DNA of 64,000 nucleotides, from assembly GCA_018873245.2 (NCBI GenBank), contig JAEMBT020000001.1:6848220-6912219 (forward strand), in the 5' to 3' direction. The first letter of the stretch is position 1, and each line of letters begins with the position of its first letter. The position numbers and the translations under genes were made by a program. The notes beneath the pieces are model-generated. The model did no database searches and had not been told where the DNA came from. It was given only the letters and a program-made list of their open reading frames with translations. The stretch comes from Archegozetes longisetosus (lineage: Eukaryota; Arthropoda; Arachnida; Sarcoptiformes; Trhypochthoniidae). Shown here in pieces: positions 23,011-34,704 of the stretch.

Positions 23011-23550
23011 AATCTTTACTGATACAAAGTTAGAATCATGACATCATTTCTGAAGACGATCCCATAAAAGTCGAAACTGTTTACACTTTTTCAAAGTAAA
23101 CTTATCACAAATTGACTAATTTTGCTCTTTTGCTTCCACAAAAGCCAATTAATATTGATGTTTACACTTTATTTTTACTTTCGTTTCAAAAGGCGAAATA
23201 TTATTCATTGTAATTTAGAATATTCTAGAAAATGTTTTTAATGATAAAAACTTAAAATAATTCAAATTTGATTACAGTGGATGTTCTTACTATATTATTA
23301 TTTTAATTGATTGGCTGATATACTCTCTACCATTCTATACTGGCTCTATGTTGACACTGGTTTGTTTTGAAATTGAGTCAGCACTAAATGTTAAGAAATT
23401 CCAGATTAGATAGAGCAAGTTAACGATCACGTCATCGCGCACATCATCGTCAATAACTAGAATCTATAAGATTAAATTTACATAATAGATAAGATTTGAA
23501 TGATAAAAATGTTTTAAAAGTAATGCTTGGCCATCCTTTCCATCTCAGGG

Positions 23551-24344
23551 TTATGATTTTTGAATAGTTGGTAATTTTGAGCCTTTAACAGGTGAACTCG
23601 AACCTCCTCCATTCATTAAATCTTTAAGAAAATCGTCGATTACATCGTAACCGAAAGATCCCCTCAATAATGAATATTCCATTTTTCTAACTTTCAGTGC
23701 AGCTATAGCTGGATAATCGAAATCTCGAATTTCTAGCACTTCTTCTACTTGAGGCTGAGCCATAGCTTCGATCCACAAATAGCCCCATTTATTCTTTTTG
23801 TACTTCACACTAATACTTTTCAAAGGGTCGATATATTCGTTTCTACAACTTGATTGGCAGTCTAGAATATGCGGGAAAAAACTAATTATACACAACTCAG
23901 AATTATCGCACGCCTCCTTGAATGATCCTTCATCTGTGAGCTGAAGAATTTCTGGAGGGGCGTTCTCGAGAGCCCAATCAACGATAGAGTAAATGTTTGG
24001 TAGGTCATCGTATTCCTTGGCCGAGCCGTCTTTCAGTCCAGCGGCAAACATTTTGATAGTTGGAAAATATTTGATTTTATTTTTATCAGAAGTAATGGTA
24101 TGAATAGTGGCATCGAGTCTACTTTGACTCTGCCCTTCAGTTGAGTTGCCACTTTGGCCCAAATCGATGCTAATCTCACGGAGTGTACACACCAACGGGC
24201 GAAGAAAGTGACTAGCCACAAGTCTTTACTTTCTAAAACTTTTTCTTCAAAGTTAGAATCAGTCAATTCAATCACATCTTCGTTGTTGTAGAGTGATAGA
24301 CACGAAGGCGTCAATAGAGTTATCGTTAATAGTAATGAATTCAC
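23551..24344 (-). pseudogene. PDIA6-like protein disulfide isomerase, degenerate
   Basis: Starts at 24344 with a signal peptide and a thioredoxin domain (V-I-E-L-T-D-S-N-F ... L-W-L-V-T-F-F-A), then the PDIA6 C-terminal b domain (F-P-H-I-L-D-C; W-G-Y-L-W-x-E-A; G-x-F-G-Y tail). PDIA6 is an ER oxidoreductase of about 440 residues with two catalytic thioredoxin domains and a KDEL-type end. Here only one thioredoxin domain is left, its C-G-H-C site reads C-V-H-S, and no ER-retention tail follows before the stop at 23551. The reading frame also shifts by one base between V-K-V (near 24122) and L-D-A-T. There are no introns, so it could be a retrocopy or a shrunken local gene. A single-base assembly error could explain the frameshift, but not the lost cysteine, domain and tail. 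Confidence 0.75.
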
Positions 24345-24697
24345 TACACCTTAAATCAAAGTTTTAATTAGTTATGAATCGCTTTATCGAAACTTTCTAT
24401 CGATTACCTCTTAATGACTTCATTCCGATTAACACTCAAATGAATTAAATAAATGCAAAATTAATGACAAATTGATATAAGTTATGGTTTGTTATATAGT
24501 CTCTATACCGGTCTATTATTCGTTAACTCTAAACCTCAACATAACCATGTCACCTTTTCATTTGTTGATTTCAAAGCATTTGAGTATCCTCTCTACTTTT
24601 GCTTTTATATTCTGTTTATCTTATTTTTATCTCTAATTCCCAGAAATTACTTCTCAAATTTTTACTTTGATTTCCACGAATCAGTTGATAATTATAA

Positions 24698-25620
24698 ATG
24701 CACATTTGCTAAAAAAATTCTGAGATTCAAGTCCAGTAGCTCGAACCCGCCTGAGCTGAGCTGCATTTATACTCATAAGCTCAGATATGAAGCATGAGCT
24801 GCGCCTCTTAACTTATAAAAATGATCGAACAATGCAGATCTCTATTCGTATATGCATTTATTTTAAACATCATAGAAATCATCATAAAATAGTTCGATTT
24901 TGATAAAAAAAAACAATAAAAAACATTCAAACACATCAAACTTTACAATGAATTATCAGATAATTTGCTATTTTGTTCTCTGTAACAATATCTCTGGCTT
25001 TCGAGAATATCTGTTCTCTCGGAACACTTGTGGTTAGGGTGACCAAGTGTCCCGCATTGTGCGAGATTATCCCACATTTAAGAGTTGTGTCCCGCATATC
25101 GTATGCACCTTTTGCGGGACTGAAAAGATCATACATTCTAAGATTTATCTTAACAAATTTCCCACTGTACGTTTTTGTTTAATGCAAAGAATGCAATTTT
25201 GTTGTCAACACGTTTCTTATCTTAAAATATGTGGAAGTCTAGATAAAATAAGTTTTAATAAGTCTATCTGATAGCTTGTTTACATTCATATTGTGTGTGA
25301 CTCTTATAAAGTGCAGTTCTTAATCAAATCTTTAGTTTATATTTCATATAATTGTTATTTCAAACTTCAATCAGATTAAAAGTTTTTAAAAAAATTTATA
25401 AGGGAGCCAAATATTTTTTGTCCCGCATTCAACAGTTTTGGATTTGGTCACCCTACTTGTGGTGTGTACACAGAGTGTGTCGAAAGCTGATTTTGAAAGA
25501 GTTGGATATTGATTTTCATACATTTTAAAATTTTCAGAATTTTGAAAACAAGATCAACTCAGCGAAGACGGGTTTCGAGCTACAGAGCTTGAATCCCAGA
25601 ATTTTTTAGCAAATGTGCAT
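24698..25620. mobile_element. inverted-repeat element enclosing the hAT-like MITE
   Basis: Arms at about 24698-24763 and 25556-25620 share an imperfect 65-base inverted repeat with ends ATGCACAT...ATGTGCAT. No target duplication was found, so the boundaries are approximate. The hAT-like MITE at 25035-25455 lies inside it. Confidence 0.6.
25035..25455. mobile_element. hAT-like MITE with 8-base target duplication
   Basis: Ends TAGGGTGACCAA...TTGGTCACCCTA with CTTGTGGT directly repeated on both sides (25027-25034 and 25456-25463). An 8-base duplication is the hAT hallmark. Short ORFs crossing it on both strands are incidental. Length is 421 bases with no transposase. Confidence 0.85.
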
Positions 25621-25724
25621 CCATATCTGTGACTCAGAAATGTGTCAATTTTTCTCTATTTAATGTTAATTGTAAATTAACGCTACGTCTGCATTCAATC
25701 CTTTGGTAAAACGAAGTGCTTTCT

Positions 25725-25895
25725 GGAGCTTGAACTTCTATTCAGCCGGGCTGAGCTTGAAGCTCTAAATGTTAGTCTTAAGCCTAAACCGCGCTTCTGT
25801 TTTATATACTGAAGCTCGAGCTTAAAACTCACATAAGCTCAAAATTAAGCTTAAAGCTAGCTTAAACTCGAAGCTAGCTTATGTGCATCTATAAA
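25725..25895. repeat. AGCT/GAGCTTAA-rich degenerate repeat
   Basis: Dense recurrence of AGCTCGAGCTT- and AGCTTAAA-like words, ending near an ATGTGCAT similar to the end of the neighbouring inverted-repeat element. Possibly another copy or part of it. Confidence 0.4.
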
Positions 25896-26404
25896 CCATA
25901 ACATTCAAGTTGCAATGACTTACAATTCTACTTAGGACAGCTAATTATTAATCAATTGAAAGATAACACAAGCTCATATCAATATTTTGAGAAAAACAGA
26001 ACTCTTATGAAATTGAATGTTTTCTGTGTATTGATTAATTCACCGAAATCGATATAAAAATCCGAGAAATGATTATTTGGAAGTAAAGCTTAAGATAAAA
26101 TAAACAGAACATAGATAAAGCGAAAGTACTTCTTTGACTAAACAAATAGAAAAACAGAAAAAGCAGTAATCAAGTGAAAATAAATAAGTAAAACAATGGG
26201 ACAGCAAAATGGGCAGCATATATATTTAGGACTGGAGTCCCGAAAGTGATCCATTGATTTAGTGGTCAATAAAAATTATTCAGAATCAGTATTGAGTGTA
26301 GATCCCGAATATAAGATTTCAGTTAAAGGTACACAAAAGTTTTAAAGATATTCGCCTTAATGTTTTCCATAGAAATATTTGGGCTTTTAGGTCGCTAAAT
26401 AATA

Positions 26405-26928
26405 GGGGTACCATTTATTAATAATTACCGCGCATTTTGTATATATAATTGTAGTGCTGTCTACGGAGGAAAAGCATTTGTTTACAAATAGTTTCCGTTT
26501 CTCAATTGAAAGTAGATATATTTTACTTCAATTTAGTGCAAAAAGTAATTTCTCAATTGTGTCCAAACGATGTCTGATTACATTCCCGATAAGAGTCATG
26601 TCAGACACTGTTTGATGCATGAATCCGATCGCGGATCAAATGCCACTGTGGCCGCCAATAATATCTGTGGAACCTACGGCTAAGTGATAAATGTCCAACA
26701 ATCCCAGAAATGGTGTAGTCGGTTCCGTTCCGATAACCGTAGTCCGGAAGATCGCCCGAGACCTGGCTGACCAATCTTAGTGGACAATGATGTTTGGATA
26801 AAATTCGGTCGAAAGATGGAGAGTTATCATCATCAAGAGGACGATTATATAATTGATTGAACTTTTGTAACTTTAAAAAATAAAATTTAGTTTTTGTTAT
26901 AGTATGCTCGGTAACTAAATGATACCCT
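26405..26928 (+). mobile_element. mariner element relic with decayed transposase
   Basis: Ends match as imperfect inverted repeats (GGGGTACCATTTATTA at the left; AGGGTATCATTTAGTTACCG read inward from the right) next to TA. From about 26590 to 26860 the + strand reads like a mariner transposase N-terminus: V-R-H-C-L-M-H-E, then A-A-N-N-I-C-G-T-Y-G, Q-K-W-C-S-R-F-R-S and E-D-R-P-R-P-G. In-frame stops interrupt it, and the catalytic DDD part is absent, so it is an internally deleted fossil. Confidence 0.8.
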
Positions 26929-26931
26929 TAA

Positions 26932-27915
26932 TATTTTTGTACTCACACCGAGATTATCCGATCTAATTATACTCATAAAATTAAGTTAAGTTCGAGCAGC
27001 GCTTCGCTGTTAATAACTCGTTTTGTAGCAAAATCTCATCGCATACCGTTACTTATACATATTTGGGTTTAGCTACTTTCTTAAAATTGTTTGTGAAAAA
27101 CTCTGATTTAAAGATTTATCCGAGGTGATTTCTGAGCTACATAACGAAAATTTTATTTCATCGATACGACTATATGGTTAATTACTCAAAATTATCATTG
27201 CTTTTATGTAGAATTAATAGATCAGTTTAATTTTTCATATATTCGTCAAACCTTCCTTACTTTTCTCAGAAATTATCTCATTTGAAATACTTTATAAAGT
27301 ATTTGAAACTTTCAACCAAATGATTTAAAGTTAAACCAGTATCTTTTCAGTTTTCAACTTTTCATACCATTGCTTTCTATATAATTATCTAATACTAGCA
27401 AAAAAGTCTCAATATAGAAAAGTTTATTACTCTTTTCATAACTTTTTTTGTTATCAAAGAGCTTTGAGAGCAATTTTAAAATAAATGATACATTAAGAAC
27501 AAAAAACTTATAGAGAGAAAAAATGTAAAGTGTTTTCAAGTAGTTTATAATTCAATTTTATCAGACACTACGTTTGGACCAGTTTTCACCTTAATAATAA
27601 CTGTTAATGAAGCAATGGTCGTATTATTCTGATCTGGGGTCACTTCACAAATCCACTTAATGCTATCTCTATCTCTTAGAACTAATAGACACCAAGATTG
27701 CAGTTAATACAAAAATTATTTTCGCGATATGAGTAGTGCAGAAAAATTTGGGACAAATTGAACCGAATTAACTAACTTTTGTGCTCATCAAATGCTATTG
27801 TGGGTAGAGTGAAAAACATTTGATTTGATAAAATCTTGTTAATAACATTTTTATTGAGAGGGAAAGATATCTTATAATAACTTAATGATATAAATATTGT
27901 TTAAGTTGTAATTTG
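26932..27915. other. intergenic, nothing recognised
   Basis: AT-rich stretch between the mariner relic and the 3' end of the SLC17 gene. Confidence 0.5.
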
Positions 27916-30091
27916 CTAACAATAGGTAACTTCATGTAAATTGCTATTCGAACAAAACCGTTTTCTCTTGTCACGTCCAACATTTTCATCCATAGCATCT
28001 TCAGGGGTCTCCCAGTTCTGAGGTTCAGCCGAAGCGTACATCACAAACACAATAGTCCCGAAAACATCAATAATAGCCGATATATAAAAAACAATACTCC
28101 ATAATCGCATAGAATTAGGATTACTATCAATAATAAGTCCCACTAAATAGGGGACAACAAAACCACTTATACTGCACAACGAGTTCATGATCGCAAACAC
28201 AGTGCCAGCAAACTCTTCGGTCATGTCTGGAACTATAGGCACATCACCACCAGATGTGAAGCCGTAGGATAACATACAGATGGTCAGTAATGTTACATTC
28301 GTTAATTTACTACAACCGACAAGTGGCATGAGAACAAGAGACAAACACATTCCTAGACCTGAAATTGTCTGGAATATTTTCCTAACACTTGTTTTACTCA
28401 ATCGAGTATTTCTGATGACCATATCAGCCATGAATCCACATGTCAATAGAGTGACAGCAAATCCAATCATTATAAATGAATATGTGTATCCGTTTTCGTT
28501 GATTGGAAAGTGGATCACGTCTTGAAGATATGCTGGAATTTTCGTGGTCATAAAGTCGAATGTTATTCCATAAGTCACTTTTGCTATCAGTGTTGAATTG
28601 AAGCTTTTTGAGGTTAAGATTCGCTTCCATGGAACAGATTTTCGAATTTTTGTCTGTCCTGACGAGAATGTGTGCCTTTTTATGTAGTTTAGTTCATCTT
28701 TTGAAATCCATTTATGGCTTGTTGGACTAGAAGTGACAAATAGAAACCAAGCTATACACCAAATTATGGCTAAAATACCTACAAATTAAAAATCAATTTG
28801 AAGAAACGTGAGATTTTTAATCAAAAAGTTAGCTCTTATGTCAATGCATAATATAGCTGAATTGACTGACGTTTCCGAGTTTTTCATTGCTATTTCCAGT
28901 GGGCAACCCTTTAATAGTGCAACAACCAAATCTATTTAGTGTTCGCACTGCTATTCGCATTATCGGGTTTATGTCAAGTTTATGTCATCACTTGCAATAT
29001 GACTCTCAAAGTGTTTGTAGATATCAAATTAAATATAAACATAAACTAAAAATAAACTAAAATAAATTGATTCAATCGAGAAATAATATTGCAAACAGAA
29101 ATGCGAATACTGAAAATAGATTTAAGTAAAGCACTAACAAAGGACTGTCTGCTGGAAATAGCAATAGAAATATCGAAAGTGTAAGTCAATTTGGCTGTAA
29201 GATAAAAACTTTCTAAAACTTCTTCGCAACAAAACTTATCACAGTTTCGTTATCAAAGAGTTATCAAAAGTTCATTTTATTATTATTTGTAAAGTTTAAA
29301 GTTTGAACTCATTTCTCAATACCAGAGGCATAGAAAACTGAAGGCCAGCCTCCCATAAAGTTGCTTTCAATCATTTCTCCTGAACCGGCTGAGGCTATAA
29401 CTGTTCCGATAGTGATGCCAGCATCGAGCCAGGGCACGAAAGTGCTGTGTTCATGTTCGGGAATCCATTTGGCAAACAAGGCATAGAAAGCTGGATATAT
29501 TATTCCCTGAGCGAAACCCAACAGTACTCTTGAGCCGATAAATACCATAAAACTACACCGAACTATCACTGGTGTCAATAAGTTAATGAAACCAGATATC
29601 AATATCGAAAACAAAATCAAATATTTGGCTCCATATAACTCGGATAGACGTCCAGCGAATATTTGTGGAATTATATATCCTGTCAAAAGTATTTTTTATT
29701 TAAAGCAGAAATCAATTTTGATTTTTTCTATCATAATAAATATGAATTAAAATAACTAACCGTAGAAGAAAGATCCGAGAACTATTCCTTGCTCTGGTGG
29801 TGACCAATCAAACTCTCTTATGATAACCTTATCACTACTTTCTACACTACTTGCAGGGCATTGAAACTCTTCGACTGATGTGAAGTTGGACTTATTTGCA
29901 CCCATTTTTGATGTGTTGGCCATTGCTAGAATCGCAACATTTAAGTTAATTCTAGTCAAATACATGATCGCACAACCAATTAGTGACAGAAGTGCTACAA
30001 AAAATCTAAGCGATAAAAACTTCTTCGATTTAATTATCAGTTCTTCAAATTTATGACTCAATAGTAGATCAGTTTCGTGTCCAGACTTCAT
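27916..30091 (-). CDS. SLC17 family organic anion transporter (sialin/NaPi-like)
   Basis: Exons 30091-29761, 29679-29323 and 28778-27916 (516 residues), both introns in phase 1 and GT-AG. SLC17 members are 12-helix major facilitator transporters that move organic anions (sialic acid, glutamate, phosphate) by proton or sodium coupling. Family marks: R-I-N-L-N-V-A-I in helix 1; S-F-F-Y-G-Y-I-I-P-Q-I across the first intron; A-Q-G-x(3)-P-A-F-Y-A-L-F-A-K-W-I-P-x-x-E near the middle; G-G-W-P-S-V-F-Y-A-S-G before the second intron; and a late helix with A-G-T-V-F-A-I-M-N. The N-terminus has E-T-D-L-L-L (residues 6-11), like the acidic dileucine sorting signal of lysosomal sialin, so an endolysosomal site is possible. 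The subfamily and substrate cannot be fixed from sequence alone. Confidence 0.92.
28854..29197. mobile_element. MITE in the second intron of the SLC17 gene
   Basis: Imperfect inverted arms of about 100 bases (28854-28960 and 29090-29197), flanked by TA. The arms share an internal block CATTGCTATTTCCAG. It makes up most of this 544-base intron. Confidence 0.65.
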
Positions 30092-31285
30092 GATGAAAAC
30101 TATAAATTATAAATCTACTGAGAACTAGTTGCAAAAATAAGATTTTGAGTGAAGTCAAGAAAACTTGTGTCACTTTTTAAGAGAAAAATAAAAACTTAAA
30201 AACTATTGAACTAAGGATTCAATGCCCTTATAGTAAAGTAGGAAAAGTTTGAGATCACGAGTAAACAGACTGAAAATATTGTCTAATTGTTGGACTCTTA
30301 AGTAGGTTTAGGCTCGTATTTTCGTGTGTAAAAGTCTTACTTATCAAATGCTAGCATTTACTGGTATTTTCTTATCTAAAACCATATATTCAGGGCTAAC
30401 CAACTTATAAGCAATGCTTTGTATAAACATTGAGATAATCAACGAATTTATTGATTTTGCATTTGAATTATGACTAACTGAGTGCACTGTTCAATTTGAG
30501 CTTTCTTAACTATTTATCGAGTGTTAAACTATGCTTTAATCAAATCTAAATTTTGATAACCTATTGACTGATAAAATATAGCTTAAAATAAGCATATATT
30601 GTAATTTTGTTACAACTTGGGATGCCAACACTTCATCAAATGAAAGCTGGAGAAAAGGTTTCAAAGAGAGGCCAGAGTATAATCTTTTGACAATTATTTA
30701 CAATAGTTTTAAGATCAAAGAGAACTTAAGGATAAAATTTTTATTCTTTAGCTGTACGCTTGTGCTGGAAGCTAGAGACATTGTCCCAAAGACTCCTTAA
30801 TCTAGCTGAGAGACTCCAGTATCAAGCTAGAAGTTGGTACCCCTAGTTACAAGTCTATTTTAGTGAGCGTCTTGTGATTTTAATTATCAATCATACTTTT
30901 CATTAGAAAATTATTATCTAATTCCTGAATATGAAATTCATCTTCGATTATGCGTCTTGTTCTTCAATATAATTCTTATGATCCTTCAAGAATTTTACTC
31001 CTTAATATGTTTCTTATGCCTTTGGCTGTCTTATGTGTTATTCTGATCGTTTCTTACTCTCTTGTTGTGATTATCTCTTACTCATGTATTTTATTTTGAT
31101 TACCGACTTATTTTCAAATCAGATTTCATTTTCATTTTTATCGTGTTATTCACCATAGACAAAGTCAATTCTTAAAACCAAGTTATTATTATTTGTTTTT
31201 GAAAAATTCAGTAAGCGTTATTGAAAAATTGCCATAAGAGATATATGAATGCCATAACTAATTCGTCGTGCAATCAAAAGATGTT
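30092..31285. other. intergenic, nothing recognised
   Basis: AT-rich, between the SLC17 start and the 3' end of chitinase A. The SLC17 promoter should be at the left end; I see no strong TATA box. Confidence 0.5.
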
Positions 31286-32066
31286 TTAATTATAACAACC
31301 TGTTTCATCAGGCTTAACATCAAGTTTAACAGCACTCAAAACTTTTTTATAGACATCAAACCTATGTTTAGCAGCAGATAAATATTTACTATAACGACAA
31401 AGACCCCCATTAATAGCCAAAGTCGTTAACCCGAACCGACCCTCTTCTACACCAACAATCTTGTGAACTTTCTCCGACCAGTACCAAAAGGCTGTACCCC
31501 AAGCGGCGTCTTCATCATCGGCTACTAGATCCGGATTTTTAACAAGTCTATCATCACCATAGAGTGCAAAAGAGGCCGCTTTATAGTTATAGCTGTGTGT
31601 TAACTGAATATATCCTCGTCCGTAATAATTCTTGCCAGGGATTCCGACCGAACTGTCATAACGACCAGGACAGCCATCTTTAAGACATGCCAACTCTCGC
31701 TTGTACTTCAAACCACCGGATTCTATCAAGATTTGCGATAAGAACATACATGACTCTAACTTAGTTGTCATGTTTCCATCCGGTATCCGCTCAATGAATG
31801 ATGTATACTGATCATGTCTTGGAGTTGAATAGTTGTTGGCCTTAATCGCGTTCACAAATTGGTCCCATGATAGAAGTGGTACTGATTTATTGAACTCTTT
31901 GTTGAAAAAAAAATTTGGATGAATTAAAAATTCACATTTTAATACAAGATAGGTGTTCATAATATTCTGGGTATAAGTTAAGAAAAGTTTCGGCTTATAT
32001 TGCTTTACCTGCATGTGAAAATGTTATAAAACTACTGTAAAAAAATACTATCGCAATTAATTTCAT
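31286..32066 (-). CDS. GH19 chitinase A, secreted
   Basis: Exon 1 is 32066-32009 (58 bases) and exon 2 is 31896-31286, with a phase-1 intron of 112 bases, giving 222 residues. Residues 1-19 are a signal peptide ending S-H-A. GH19 enzymes hydrolyse the beta-1,4 links of chitin with inversion. The catalytic pair fits E78 (in I-E-S-G-G) and E87 (in K-Y-K-R-E-L), with the short spacing of loop-poor GH19 forms rather than the longer plant class I type. N-Y-Y-G-R-G-Y-I-Q-L-T-H is the family signature near the middle, and W-G-T-A-F-W-Y-W follows. There is no separate chitin-binding domain. It lies 1.3 kb from a tandem paralogue with the same exon layout. Digestion of fungal or arthropod chitin, defence or moulting are all possible roles. 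Confidence 0.93.
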
Positions 32067-32448
32067 TCTCAACCTTTTTGTACAATCCTTATTTTGCAAA
32101 AAAAAGTATTTTTCCACTGATCAAATTCCGTATTCAATTAATCTAATCTTCAAAACAGGTGTTATTATTTAAGAATTACATAAGTTACCTAATAAACAAC
32201 TTGATAAGAACTCTAAAAATCTTCGATCAATCGTTAATCCCTTTTTAATCTACAATAACCTAAAATTTAGACCTGAATCAAGAAAATCTAAAAAACTGAA
32301 TTAGACTAAATTCAAAAATCTAAATACAAAATGAATTTCAGATCAAATTAACAGAAAAAATCTCTCAAATATTTATCCAATAAAACAAAAATGTTAATGA
32401 GAAAGCAACAAAATTTTATTTAATTAATCACAATTGCTAACCAAATAA
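32067..32448. other. intergenic between the two chitinase genes
   Basis: Very AT-rich spacer. It must hold the promoter of chitinase A, but no clear TATA box is seen. Confidence 0.5.
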
Positions 32449-33458
32449 TCAATTATAACATCCGGTTTCAATGGCAGGAGTATTGAGCTTAATAGCGGCT
32501 AAAATCTTCTTGTAGATAGCGAATCTGCTGTGAGCCGCCGGCATATTTCCAGTACATTCCATGCCATTGACCGCACGGGTAGCGACTCCAAAGTGACCCT
32601 CAGCTATACCAGGTTTACTATGAACATTAGTTTTCCAGAACCAGAAGGCTGTACCCCAAGCTGCATCTTCATCATCAGCTACTAGATCCGGATTTTTAAT
32701 AAGCCTATCGTCACCATATAGTGCAAGAGAGGCTGCTTTATAATTATAACTATGCGTTAATTGAATATATCCTCGTCCGTAATAATTCTTGCCAGGGATT
32801 CCGACGGAGCTATCATAAACACCAGGACAACCTGTTTGTATGCATCTGAGTTCGCGCTTGTATTTAAGTCCTCCCGACTCCCATAAAATTTGTGCTAAAA
32901 AGATTGATGCCTCCTGTTTGGTGGTTATGGCCCCATTCGGCATACGTTTTACAAATGCGTTGTATTGATCCTGACGCGGAGCTCCGTATCCGTTAGCTGT
33001 GACAGCAGCCCGAAATTCATCGGATGAATATATCGCTGAGTGGATAAGATAGGGTATTAGTATGAAGTTTAAGATGTATAGTAATTTTTGACTTTACAGC
33101 AGACTGTCACCCGTATCGTTGTAAATCACAATGGAATAATATTTTATAAGTTTAAGTTTAGTTTAGGTCTACCTTTATTAGTATTGCCTAACTTTTGTTA
33201 GACATGAATTTGATTTACAGAAATACGGGCGACAATCCGTAATAAAATCTCATTTTTCTAAAGTACTTTAGGCCGATCTTAAAATTAAAATCTATTTATA
33301 AATCCAAAAATCTAGTTTAATTTACACTCACGTTATGCAAAAACTTTCTAACTATTTCTTTTGTTAATTAAATAAAATTTCGATTAATGATTTTAATTAC
33401 CTGCATACGAAGCTTGAAGAATGCAGAAAAGAAACGAAATTAATGCTATTGCTTTCAT
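32449..33458 (-). CDS. GH19 chitinase B, secreted
   Basis: Exon 1 is 33458-33401 (58 bases, same length as in chitinase A) and exon 2 is 33035-32449. The phase-1 intron is 365 bases, giving 214 residues. The signal peptide ends near A-S-Y-A. Catalytic glutamates are likely E72 (W-E-S-G-G) and E81 (K-R-E-L). The block from G-V-Y-D-S-S-V-G-I-P to W-G-T-A-F-W is nearly identical to chitinase A, while the N-terminal part and the region before the C-terminus differ, including F-W-K-T-N for Y-W-S-E-K. Both end in E-T-G-C-Y-N. The longer intron is explained by an inserted inverted-repeat element. No sign of decay. Confidence 0.93.
33094..33243. mobile_element. small MITE in the intron of chitinase B
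   Basis: Imperfect inverted repeat of about 32 bases (33098-33130 and 33212-33243) sharing GTCRCCCGTAT and TGTAAATCA words. Total about 150 bases. No such sequence is present in the chitinase A intron. Confidence 0.6.
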
Positions 33459-34704
33459 GGCGACAGTTAAGATTCAAATAGAAGGCTATTAGTATTTAAA
33501 TTAAACTTTTTACATACAAGTCCTTTATGCCATGTGACCTAATTCTACGTGCGAGGAATTAACTAAATTATGATTATCAACAGTAACAGATGCTGACATT
33601 TTTTACCCACAAGTGAGTTATCAATAAATAAAAAGTTCTGTTGTTTGTGCGCTTGAACGATTTCCACCTCACAATTTATTGTTCTTATTATAAAATAATT
33701 AATTTACAATAAAGTTTTACAATTAACATGGATAACAATCCTGGAGTTAATAGTTATTTATAACGATATATTCACATAAATCATTATGATCTACAATATA
33801 ATAAATTTAGGAAATTTTTTACTACAAAACATGAGATTATGATAACTAATACTTATTCGATAGGAATTGATGTAAAAATATTTTCAAAAGATTTTTAATT
33901 AAAGTTTTAATATAGTTAACATTTAAATGATGAATAAAATTGATGGAGAAATAAATACTTTTTTAAATGTTATTAACAATAAGATAAAAATGTTTTTAAT
34001 TCTAACAAAATTTACATAACTCATATAAATCGACCAATAGACTACATGTCTTCAAAAACAAGATATAGTTCAACCTTATTTTGTGACTTATCAACTTTTC
34101 TGACAGATTTCTTGTTATCATTCCCCAAAAATTCTTTTGAACGACTTATATATATATATAAGTCACGATTTTGATGTATCTTTTGTTTGAAAAATATGGT
34201 TGTGTTTTCTGAACAGATGGCAAGCATTACAAAGAATTGCAGCAATCAGTTGGAAGAAGAGGATTCTCAATCTTTTAATGGATAGATAACTGAAGACAAC
34301 GGAGAGATCAGTCTTTTATTAATTTTGATAAATGAATATATAGAAGAATAAGCTTGAGACCACATTCATTAATAAGTCCTAACCTTTCTGCTAGTTTTCT
34401 AAGTTGTAGCAAAACTTTGTCGCTTAACAAATGAGAATAAAATATTAACATTCATTATAATACAAACAATGATAGGATTCTTAACAGCATAAAAGAGTTT
34501 TAGACCGATTCTGGTAACTCTTTAATGAGTATTCTGATTGAAAAATAAAACTTTAATCTACTATAAAAACAGATTAAGCTGAGAAAAAATTAATTACTTT
34601 TTGATGAACAACATGCGATAGATTAAACAGAAAAGAGTGAAAAAGAGGAATCTGTTAACATGTTAGCAAAAAAATAGCGATTAAATGGAATATATGTATG
34701 TTGA
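33459..34704. other. intergenic, nothing recognised
   Basis: AT-rich. It includes the chitinase B upstream region and the 3' flank of the GPCR. A short TA microsatellite sits near 34147-34160. Confidence 0.5.

Noticed and set aside
24489-25271. Several plus and minus ORFs of 66-102 codons
   Set aside because: They cross MITE boundaries and lack recognisable domains.
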